Shown here in pieces: positions 15,265-21,898 of a stretch of DNA of 21,898 nt (positions within the stretch are counted from its first letter, which is position 1; every line of letters begins with the position of its first letter). The stretch covers positions 1-21,898 of the IMG/VR virus record IMGVR_UViG_3300006753_000095; one strand, 5' to 3'. The notes below the pieces were generated by a model that was not told the DNA's origin, did not search any database, and saw only the letters and a list, made by a program, of their open reading frames with translations. This stretch comes from a virus. Both the position numbers and the translations under genes were made by a program.

Positions 15265-18200
15265 GTGGGACACCCTTATTCTACCACATCTGATACTCCG
15301 GTCGAAGGGGCGGAGATGTCCCAAAAAGAGTGGCTAGATTCCAATGGGGATGCTGTTTATACTCAGCAGCAGGGCATCGAAGAGGCTATTGAGAAATATA
15401 ATCAAGCCGTCGCTTCTTACAACTCAGCAGCTACTTCAGCAAAATTAGGAAGCGTAAGCGCTCAAGCTGCGTCAGGGGATTCCTTTGTGCAGGTAATGAA
15501 CACTTATTATTCTGTGAGCGGGGTACCCACCGACGAAGATATAGATGAGGCTCAAAAATATATTGATAATTTAGGAGAAGATAAAGAACAAACTAAAGAC
15601 GATTTAGAAGATTTACTTGAGACCATAAAAGACGAAGCGGAAGCCATTGCGGAAGCATCTGCAGAGATGGCCGACTTGTTAGACGATTTGTTGGACAAGA
15701 CAGAAGGTGAAGGAGATCTACCAGAAGACGACTCCGACGAGATCCAAGATGCCAATGATGACGCCGAGGATGCGGACGCTGAGGCGGCCAAAGAGAACGT
15801 CGAGGATCCACGCATCGAGGCGGCCTTAAAAAAAGCTGACTATCCTAAAGGAACGTTTAGCGAGCAGTGTTATCTTTTGTCAAGAATTTTTTCATTGGTA
15901 AAACACAAGCATCAACAATTGGATGTGGACAAATGGACTGCAACGGGAATGTCGAAGCCTCTTCCTTATTATACTGATCCAAATTATAATGCCTCTTTGT
16001 CGATTAACGGCGATGCATATGGTTTTATGAACCAACTGGTGCAGCATCCTGCGCAAAGCGCCTTTTTCGACATGAAGACAGAACAAATCTCTACCCTCCA
16101 GCCAATGATAAGACTTTATAAAGTTACTCTTAAAGACAATGAAGAAGTTCAACAAGAGTACATGTTTGATTCTTATGCAACCAAGACAGATGTGGAGAAT
16201 TTACTCACCAATAAAGCTAAACGAGGATTTGGCGTGGGGATAAAAAACTTTTCTTTTACTTATGATGGCAACAACCCATTCGCAGCCAAGAAAAGTATCA
16301 AAGCCCAATTAACTATTTTTGCAAGCAGTTTTGATGACCTATTGATAGAAAGGGGAGATCCCCAGAACCCTTATAAATATGCCGAATTGGCTCTTAAGAC
16401 AGGGAAAGGCTCTGCTAATGTTACCGCGCCGGATAGTGAAACTTCCGAAGCTTGTCAAGAGCGCGCCCAAGCTATGAGAAATAATTTGGAGGCAATGAGC
16501 TTTAGATTAAAAGCCGTGGTGGGATGGGCGCGCCCGACCGGTAATACGACACTTCTGGCGACGAGCGATAGTGAACAAGTCTCACTCTTGGACGCCATTG
16601 GCGAATCGCACGTTACTTTAAATCTAATTCCTACTGTTCATGAATTTAAAATTGATGAAATGGGACGCGTTAATTTTACATGTAATTATCTAGCCTTCGT
16701 AGAAGATTTTTTCGATCAGCAACAGTTTGACGTATTCTTTAATGCCGAAGCTGCACAAAATATTCTTAAGAGAAAGTATGAGTATGAAGCACTAAGCAAA
16801 GATTGTGATCCTAGTACTGTAGGGGAGTGGAAAAAATCCTTGGCTGCCTCTGGTGCCATCCCACAAGATAAATATTTAAATTTGCAATCCTTGATGAATA
16901 GAATGGTCGCTGCGTCCAAAATACGCAATCTAAACATATCTTATAATGAGGCCATGACGAGCACAATCACAGGCCCCTTCCAAGTGGAAGAGTCCGGAGG
17001 CCTTACGGAGTCACAACTACAAGGGGGCACCGCTAGCGAGGAAGATATTGCCTCAGCGTTAGCCATAGGAAATACCCAATTGACTACAGATGTTACAGAT
17101 AGCGCTTCTACTGACACAGACATACAAGAAGAAACTCCTGTTAACACCGCGCAAAATGTAAGTTTCTTTTATGTCAGCGATTTATTCGATGAAATTTTAA
17201 AAGGAATTGATGAGCGACTTTATCTTTTCACCAATCGCCAGACATGGGAAGACATGGGCCTGGATGAAACCGAGATTGAAGAAGAGGTAACAAAATATGA
17301 AGATTTTAAACGTGAATATAAAAAGTTTAGACTGTTGTTGGGGCCTATTGAGATAGTAAATTCACAAGACAACAGTGAATCCCGTTTTGTGAGCTTGGGG
17401 GACATACCGATCTCTGCTAAATTTTTTATGTCTTGGCTGTCTGAGACCATGGTTAAGAAAGATCAAGCCATCTATAATTTAGGGGGGTTTGCTAATGATT
17501 TTTTTAATACATTATTAAATGATTTTTTGAACAATGATACATGCTTTAAGGGGTTCTCTATCAAACAAAAGACTCGACTAAGTCAAGCGGCAGTCACCTC
17601 TTATAAGACAAGCGATCAAGATTATGATGAAATTACAGAGTGGATGATCCACAACAATGCCTCCACCCCCGCTAATTTTGCTGAATTGCAAGAGGGAACC
17701 CCCGCGGGCGGCTGGCCTAAAATTGGAGAGATGAATCATCCCGTACTAAACGTATCGGGCCCTCAAGAATTGCCAGTGTCCGACGGCGGCGCCGAAAATG
17801 AAATAAATTATTTGATCTTTTTCGCTGGCCGACACCAGCCTCAAGATAAAATGCAGGGTTCACGGCAGGAAGATGAAGCGCAAGGGGTTTTTCATTATCT
17901 CTTGGGGCGCCCACGAGGCATAGTCAAGACGATTTCATTAAGTCGCACCGATGCGAAATATTTGAAAGAGGTGAGATTCGAACAAGAGGGGTTTCAAGGT
18001 CTAGAACAATTGCGAGAAGTATATGATGCAAACATAGAATGTTATGCGAATGTGAAAACTTTCCCTGGTACGTATATATTTATAGATCCCCGCAGCTTTG
18101 CTCCCAATCCCATTACATACGGGGCAGAAACGATGGATTTAACCATGTTTGGCATAGGAGGATATTATATGATTATTCGATCCGAACACAATTTTGGCCC

Positions 18201-18342
18201 GGGCACAGCCAATACCAAATTGACGGCCAAGTGGGTAGCCCAAATTCATCCTGAAGAAGAGGAAGGGTGCGAGACCCCCCATCGTCCAAGCAGTGGCGAT
18301 GGAAGCACAACTAAGTGTAACGATCAAGGCGCAGGCACTTAA
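15265..18342 (+). CDS. Very large tail/baseplate protein, possibly hub-like
   Basis: 1025 residues from GTG at 15265 (GGGGGTGG just before). An in-frame ATG at 15316 also has a good ribosome-binding site (AAGGGGCGGAG), so the start is uncertain by 17 residues. Residues about 90-190 are an extremely acidic coiled coil (KEQTKDDLEDLLETIKDEAE and onward). Then SEQCYLLSRIFSLVKHKHQQ, QISTLQPMIRLYKVTLKDNE and RGFGVGIKNFSFTYDGNNPF, KAQLTIFASSFDDLL, a pattern I associate with structural proteins of large phages. The end (GTYIFIDPRSFAPN, IGGYYMIIRSEHNFGPGTA) resembles the closing strands of hub proteins of the gp27 / Mu gp44 kind. It lies between the LysM and unknown tail genes. A virion role is likely; the hub assignment is tentative. 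Confidence 0.62.
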   Translation: MGHPYSTTSDTPVEGAEMSQKEWLDSNGDAVYTQQQGIEEAIEKYNQAVASYNSAATSAKLGSVSAQAASGDSFVQVMNTYYSVSGVPTDEDIDEAQKYIDNLGEDKEQTKDDLEDLLETIKDEAEAIAEASAEMADLLDDLLDKTEGEGDLPEDDSDEIQDANDDAEDADAEAAKENVEDPRIEAALKKADYPKGTFSEQCYLLSRIFSLVKHKHQQLDVDKWTATGMSKPLPYYTDPNYNASLSINGDAYGFMNQLVQHPAQSAFFDMKTEQISTLQPMIRLYKVTLKDNEEVQQEYMFDSYATKTDVENLLTNKAKRGFGVGIKNFSFTYDGNNPFAAKKSIKAQLTIFASSFDDLLIERGDPQNPYKYAELALKTGKGSANVTAPDSETSEACQERAQAMRNNLEAMSFRLKAVVGWARPTGNTTLLATSDSEQVSLLDAIGESHVTLNLIPTVHEFKIDEMGRVNFTCNYLAFVEDFFDQQQFDVFFNAEAAQNILKRKYEYEALSKDCDPSTVGEWKKSLAASGAIPQDKYLNLQSLMNRMVAASKIRNLNISYNEAMTSTITGPFQVEESGGLTESQLQGGTASEEDIASALAIGNTQLTTDVTDSASTDTDIQEETPVNTAQNVSFFYVSDLFDEILKGIDERLYLFTNRQTWEDMGLDETEIEEEVTKYEDFKREYKKFRLLLGPIEIVNSQDNSESRFVSLGDIPISAKFFMSWLSETMVKKDQAIYNLGGFANDFFNTLLNDFLNNDTCFKGFSIKQKTRLSQAAVTSYKTSDQDYDEITEWMIHNNASTPANFAELQEGTPAGGWPKIGEMNHPVLNVSGPQELPVSDGGAENEINYLIFFAGRHQPQDKMQGSRQEDEAQGVFHYLLGRPRGIVKTISLSRTDAKYLKEVRFEQEGFQGLEQLREVYDANIECYANVKTFPGTYIFIDPRSFAPNPITYGAETMDLTMFGIGGYYMIIRSEHNFGPGTANTKLTAKWVAQIHPEEEEGCETPHRPSSGDGSTTKCNDQGAGT

Positions 18343-18354
18343 GGAATAAAATAG

Positions 18355-19566
18355 ATGTCTATATATTATACACCCTCCAATAACGAAAACGCCAAACAAC
18401 TCTTTGAAAAGAGAACCATCTATAACGTCACTGCACGCACCACTAACACCGGATATAAAAATTTGGTAGATTTTAACTTCGCAGAAAAATTTCTTTATGG
18501 GAGAGTGGACCCCTATTATGTTCCTATTGAACTTTCTTCTACAGTTTTCTCTTTAAAATCTTTCAAGGGTTCCCCAGACACTTTTCAGGCGGTTAATTAT
18601 GTAGTAGATGCGTTTAACGATGTGGTGTTGGAGTTCCAACGCTGCGCAGCGACCGGCCAAATTGACGCTTCGGATCCTTTTTTAAGTAATCCGATAGTGT
18701 ATAAAGCTTATGTGCCTCCCAAGAAACAATACGACGAATATTTAAAAACCTATTTTAATGCCATAGCAGGAGAATTCAAAGCCAACAAGATTAGGGTTAA
18801 CAATTTTGATGAGTTTATGATAGAATTAGAACACAAATTACTTCCGGCCCTGGGTCAGCATCCTTTTACTAAGTCGGGATACCTTAAAAGTCGCTTTTGT
18901 CCTATTAATGTATCGGGACTGGCTATCGAAATAGCTACTCTTGATTATGCCAATGATGAAGAAAAAATAAAACAATTTATTAATAGCCCAAATTGGGAGT
19001 TCTATTTAAATGTTTGTCGTTCTTATGGATTTATGGTAGATAAGTTTGTGCCCTGGAGAATAGTGGCGGATGTTAATTCTGAGTCAATGGTTGACTATGC
19101 ATTGAAGTACTGCCCAGGTCTTAACACCACCACAAAAACCCCCTTAAACTTGGGGTATAGTGGTGCACATACGACCTTTTTTAATAATTTTAAACTTATT
19201 CTTTACAATTTATACAACCGAGTGAGGGTGAAAAGCTATTCTCAACTGATGAGTTGTAATGGGAAAGTGAAATCTCACAAAGTGATACCCCAGCGCTATA
19301 CTTTAGAAGAATTTTCGGACCGCTATTCTGAACTATACTTTTTAAAATTATATTTTCGTTGGCGCGTCTTAGAGGAAGAGATTCACTTGGAAGACTTTGA
19401 AAGTGAAATCTTAATAGATGATAGTATAGAGCTTTATCTAGCCAGCGGCCTTTCGAGGGCCCTTCAAGGGTTCGAAAGAGTAGTAAACAAAACATTTGAC
19501 TTTCGGGGTTCCTTGACGTATACTAAGGAATACCTAGAGGCGCGGTCAGCGTTGGAGACGACTTGA
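18355..19566 (+). CDS. Unknown protein, probably virion or tail associated
   Basis: 403 residues; AAGGA at 18342-18346 and a 12-base gap from the large tail gene place it in the same operon. It is rich in Tyr, Phe, Asn and Lys, with mixed helix and no signal peptide, membrane segment or catalytic motif. Recognisable landmarks: YGRVDPYYVPIELSS near residue 50, HPFTKSGYLKSRFCPINVSG near 175, WEFYLNVCRSYGFMVDKFVP near 225 and FSDRYSELYFLKLYFRWRVL near 320. I do not recognise a family. The string YGRVDP also occurs in the tube-cap-like protein, which is perhaps only chance. It overlaps the polymerase start by four bases (TTGA), so it links tail and replication genes in one transcript. Confidence 0.5.
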   Translation: MSIYYTPSNNENAKQLFEKRTIYNVTARTTNTGYKNLVDFNFAEKFLYGRVDPYYVPIELSSTVFSLKSFKGSPDTFQAVNYVVDAFNDVVLEFQRCAATGQIDASDPFLSNPIVYKAYVPPKKQYDEYLKTYFNAIAGEFKANKIRVNNFDEFMIELEHKLLPALGQHPFTKSGYLKSRFCPINVSGLAIEIATLDYANDEEKIKQFINSPNWEFYLNVCRSYGFMVDKFVPWRIVADVNSESMVDYALKYCPGLNTTTKTPLNLGYSGAHTTFFNNFKLILYNLYNRVRVKSYSQLMSCNGKVKSHKVIPQRYTLEEFSDRYSELYFLKLYFRWRVLEEEIHLEDFESEILIDDSIELYLASGLSRALQGFERVVNKTFDFRGSLTYTKEYLEARSALETT

Positions 19567-20747
19567 TATTTCAGACACTAGACGATAAAACTGAATGCGT
19601 GGGGGTGTATGCGGACGGCGAGTTACATTTTGAGAAATATCCCGATAAGCTAACACAGACGTGGAAGTATACCGGCGTCTTCCCAGCAGCCGATATCGAC
19701 TACGCGAACTTATATTGCGACGGAAAAACATTAGCTCAGGTGTGCCCCCCGGCCATAGAAGAGCGGCTCACGAAAGCTCAGCGCCGCCTAAAAGCTTACC
19801 AACAATCATTTCAGATAGCTAAGATCAATTTGCGCAATCATTGTATTTTTGATTTAGTTCCTCATGATTTTTTAAAAGAGTTTTGCGATATTAAAAATCA
19901 AATTACGAACCACGTTTTAACAACATATGATAGGCCGCTTGTTTATGAACATCTCAGAGATGTAACCAAGCTGTTATATAAGATAAAATTTCAAAATTTA
20001 AACCTGTCCGCGGAACATTGTCAAGAGTTATTTTACAATACTCCCTCTAGAGTGATGGCAAAGAAGTTGTTGGACGGACCTCGTCATATCGATTATAATT
20101 TGTTTGGAACCATCACAGGACGCCTGACTACACAACCGCTTTCCTTCCCCATTCTTACTTCTCAACGAGGATTTAGGAAACTCTTAAAACCTTCTAATGA
20201 TTGGTTTTTGTCTTTGGATTATAATGGAGCAGAAGTACGCACTCTCCTGGGAATGTCCGAGGAGGAGCAGCCCCAAGTGGATATTCATAATTGGAATGTA
20301 AAAAATCTTTTTGAGGATTTTATTACACGGGAAGAGGCCAAGACTATCTTTTTCGGATGGCTATACAATCCGGATTCTACAGCGATAGAGACCGACGTGT
20401 ATAATCGTCAGAAAGTATTAGATACATATTACGATGGAGAATATGTTACCACCCCCTTCTTGAGGAGAATTAAAGTGCAGCAGTCTCGGGCCCTTAACTA
20501 CTTAATTCAAAGTACTACCGCGGACTTGGTACTGGATCGGGCTGTTGCAATTGATAACTTTTTAGAAGGCAAACGCTCCTTTGTTTCTCATATTGTTCAT
20601 GATGAAATTGTGATGGATATGGTAGACGAAGAAAGAGAATTCATCCCTGTGATAAGGGACATTTTTGCAAAAAATAAAATTGGTACTTACTTAGTCAACT
20701 TGAGTGCTGGAAAAAACTATCTGGATTTAAAGTATTTAAACCTATGA
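19563..20747 (+). CDS. Compact family A (Pol I-type) DNA polymerase without recognisable exonuclease
   Basis: 394 residues from TTG at 19563, which overlaps the previous stop (TTGA) and has GGAG at 19554-19557. The polymerase motifs are in order: TITGRL (183-188); motif A with D219 and E224 (SLDYNGAEVRTLL); DIHNWNVKNLF; the fingers helix with R256, K260, F264 and Y268 (REEAKTIFFGWLYN), matching Klenow R754/K758/F762/Y766; N312 and Q316 (ALNYLIQSTTADL); and motif C H346-D347-E348. All key catalytic carboxylates are present, so it should be active. The first 150 residues show no DEDD exonuclease motifs; the family usually has 600-900 residues. Phe at 264 predicts discrimination against dideoxynucleotides. 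It is coupled by ATGA to the next gene, with an SSB gene beyond. Confidence 0.85.
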   Translation: MIFQTLDDKTECVGVYADGELHFEKYPDKLTQTWKYTGVFPAADIDYANLYCDGKTLAQVCPPAIEERLTKAQRRLKAYQQSFQIAKINLRNHCIFDLVPHDFLKEFCDIKNQITNHVLTTYDRPLVYEHLRDVTKLLYKIKFQNLNLSAEHCQELFYNTPSRVMAKKLLDGPRHIDYNLFGTITGRLTTQPLSFPILTSQRGFRKLLKPSNDWFLSLDYNGAEVRTLLGMSEEEQPQVDIHNWNVKNLFEDFITREEAKTIFFGWLYNPDSTAIETDVYNRQKVLDTYYDGEYVTTPFLRRIKVQQSRALNYLIQSTTADLVLDRAVAIDNFLEGKRSFVSHIVHDEIVMDMVDEEREFIPVIRDIFAKNKIGTYLVNLSAGKNYLDLKYLNL

Positions 20748-21583
20748 TTTCTATAATTGGAATTGGCAATGGCGCTTCGGCCGTAGCTGAAAAATTTAAA
20801 GATACCCCTCAATATAACGTTTATCTATTGAATGATAAGGTATCTCGTACGTCTAAGTATAAATTCAAATTAAAACGTTTTGACAAACCGGAAGATTATG
20901 AAGACAATGCTCCGGATCTCACAAAGTTTTTTTCCACTGTTGATGATCGCGTACAAGTTTTTGTAATGGGGTCGTCTTATAGTTCCAACTATGCATTGGC
21001 TGTCTTAGAACAGTTGAAGGACAAGAAAGTAGATGTATTTTATGTTAAACCCGATACCGCTCTTTTAACCGGCCTTCCCAAGTTGATAGAGAATGTGGGG
21101 TTTGGAGTGCTACAACAGTACGCGCGTTCGGGTAATTTTAATTCTATTACCTTGGTGTCAAATGTACATGTAGAGGAAGCCCTGGGGGAGCTTCCTATCA
21201 AGACATACTTTGATCGGATAAATGCGTCTATTTTTTCTACTGCACATTATCTTAATTATTTTGAGCACACCGAGCCGGAAGTGGGAGTCATGGCTCATCC
21301 TGCTGAGATTAACCGCATCCGCACGGTCGCCATGCTTAATATGAATAATTTAGAAGAAAAATGGCTGTTTGACCTTGACACTCCTCGGGACTTGTGTTAT
21401 TATTTATGTATAAACAGTGAGAGATTAGAAAAGGAGGGCGGCTTGCACAAGAAGATAGTAGATCGTCTAAAGGACAAGCCCCGGAATGCCTTCCGCAAAA
21501 TTTCATATGCGATTTATGAAACTGAACATGAAGACTTTGGGTTCTGCGTTGCCCATACTAACGTAGTACAAGAAAACTCTTGA
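20744..21583 (+). CDS. Unknown protein, possible divergent tubulin/FtsZ-like fold
   Basis: 279 residues; its ATG overlaps the polymerase stop (ATGA) with only a weak ribosome-binding site, so translation is probably coupled. The layout resembles tubulin/FtsZ proteins: a glycine loop in a first beta-alpha unit (IIGIGNGASAVAEKF), a strand ending in Asn-Asp (VYLLND), a second strand and small-residue loop at 72-82 (VFVMGSSYSSN) where FtsZ has its GGGTGTG loop, a strand ending in KPDT, then SITLVSNVHVEEAL and a long helix (YFDRINASIFSTAHYL). But the GGGTGTG loop and the T7-loop aspartates are not conserved (AHPAEINRIRTVAML), so GTP hydrolysis is doubtful. A Rossmann-like nucleotide-binding protein is the main alternative. 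The gene is real; the fold is a hypothesis. Confidence 0.5.
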   Translation: MISIIGIGNGASAVAEKFKDTPQYNVYLLNDKVSRTSKYKFKLKRFDKPEDYEDNAPDLTKFFSTVDDRVQVFVMGSSYSSNYALAVLEQLKDKKVDVFYVKPDTALLTGLPKLIENVGFGVLQQYARSGNFNSITLVSNVHVEEALGELPIKTYFDRINASIFSTAHYLNYFEHTEPEVGVMAHPAEINRIRTVAMLNMNNLEEKWLFDLDTPRDLCYYLCINSERLEKEGGLHKKIVDRLKDKPRNAFRKISYAIYETEHEDFGFCVAHTNVVQENS

Positions 21584-21600
21584 CATGCTACGTCGAGAGT
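21576..21600 (+). other. Inverted repeat overlapping the -35 of the SSB promoter
   Basis: ACTCTTGAC pairs with GTCGAGAGT (nine pairs, one T-G) around a seven-base loop. It covers the stop codon of the upstream gene and the TTGACA box. It could be an operator or a weak terminator; no T run follows. Confidence 0.45.
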
Positions 21601-21608
21601 GTTATTAT
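21580..21608 (+). promoter_or_regulatory. Sigma70-like promoter of the SSB gene
   Basis: TTGACA at 21580-21585, a 17-base spacer and TATTAT at 21603-21608 match the host-type consensus 11 of 12. It is the only such promoter I see here and fits an early or middle gene. The TGA stop of the upstream gene lies inside the -35 box. Confidence 0.75.
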
Positions 21609-21611
21609 AAG

Positions 21612-21632
21612 ATAGTAAGGAACGCTTACTAT
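21612..21632 (+). other. 5' leader stem-loop of the SSB mRNA
   Basis: ATAGTAAG pairs perfectly with CTTACTAT around GAACG. It begins 4 bases after the -10 box, so it forms at the 5' end of the transcript, 24 bases before the ATG. T4 gene 32 mRNA is also controlled through a structured leader; a similar role here is inference. Confidence 0.6.
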
Positions 21633-21655
21633 TGCCCATCATAAGGAGATAAGAC

Positions 21656-21898
21656 ATGGGAATTGATATGGAGCTAATGCGCCGCAAGCTCGCACAACTA
21701 CGCGGTGAATATGATGCAAACGGAAATGGAAACTCCGTTTGGTTTAGACCGGACGACGGAGATACGGACATTCGTATTATCCCCACGCCGGATGGTGATC
21801 CACTAAAGGAAATGTTCTTCCACTATAATGTGGGTGAGCACCGCGGAGGCATTCTATGTCCGAAGCGAAACTATGGTGAGCATTGCCCAATTTGCGAA
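21656..21898 (+). CDS. Single-stranded DNA-binding protein, T4 gp32-like (3' end missing)
   Basis: 81 codons are visible before the window ends; AAGGAG at 21643-21648 sets the ATG at 21656. The N-terminus is a basic helix (MELMRRKLAQLRGEYDAN), as in the self-association part of gp32. Then VWFRPDDGDTDIRIIPTP, EMFFHYNVGEHRGG and a zinc-binding set: His in HYNVGEH, Cys at residue about 70, then C-x8-C-x2-C (ending CPICE), close to the His-Cys-Cys-Cys site of T4 gp32. It coats single-stranded DNA in replication and repair. Following the polymerase and the tubulin-like gene, with its own sigma70-like promoter, it marks the border from the late tail block to replication genes. Confidence 0.87.
   Translation, partial: MGIDMELMRRKLAQLRGEYDANGNGNSVWFRPDDGDTDIRIIPTPDGDPLKEMFFHYNVGEHRGGILCPKRNYGEHCPICE

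Noticed and set aside
1-21898. tRNA genes, CRISPR arrays, insertion sequences, attachment sites
   Set aside because: Looked for cloverleaf-like patterns, spaced short repeats, transposase motifs and integrase genes; none seen.

Overview
This window looks like part of the late (virion) region of a T4-like contractile-tailed bacteriophage, running into the start of a DNA-replication block. All 17 genes read on the + strand, are tightly packed, and mostly have strong Shine-Dalgarno sites. I see no tRNA, rRNA, CRISPR array, insertion sequence, integrase or other lysogeny gene. No non-coding gap exceeds 140 bases. The recognisable proteins (gp23-type capsid protein, neck and tail-completion proteins, contractile sheath and tube, gp26/gp51-type and gp48/gp54-type baseplate proteins, a gp53-type LysM protein, gp32-type SSB) follow a T4-like logic. 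Their divergence and odd sizes (a 1003-residue sheath, a 1189-residue tape measure) suggest a distant relative of T4 rather than a close one. The host cannot be read from the sequence.

Layout. Positions 1-2563: the 3' part of the major capsid gene, then two small genes (a predicted beta-rich virion protein and a charged Lys/Glu-rich protein), each in its own terminator-bounded unit. Positions 2649-5310: three overlapping or adjacent genes that look like gp13-, gp14- and gp15-type head-to-tail connector proteins. Positions 5397-9088: tail sheath and tail tube. Positions 9127-10207: a zinc-ribbon gp26/gp51-like protein and a small ORF entered either by reinitiation or by a +1 frameshift on seven T residues. 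Positions 10293-13862: tape measure. Positions 13866-19566: tube-cap-like protein, LysM baseplate protein, a very large hub-like protein and an unknown protein. Positions 19563-21583: a compact family A DNA polymerase lacking a recognisable exonuclease domain, coupled by an ATGA overlap to a protein that may be a divergent tubulin/FtsZ-like GTPase. From 21656: the start of a gp32-type single-stranded DNA-binding protein behind a sigma70-like promoter.

Regulation. Four rho-independent terminators (after the capsid gene, the two small genes and the pre-tape-measure operon) break the late region into units. The 8-mer ACTANTTA occurs in six of the eight intergenic gaps, always upstream of the ribosome-binding site and, in four cases, just after a terminator. 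I propose it as the core of this phage's late promoter. Three leaders (1674, 5350, 21612) begin with a stem-loop close to the predicted transcript start.

The most interesting points are the ACTANTTA motif, the candidate +1 frameshift upstream of the tape measure gene, and the polymerase / tubulin-like / SSB cassette attached to the tail genes.
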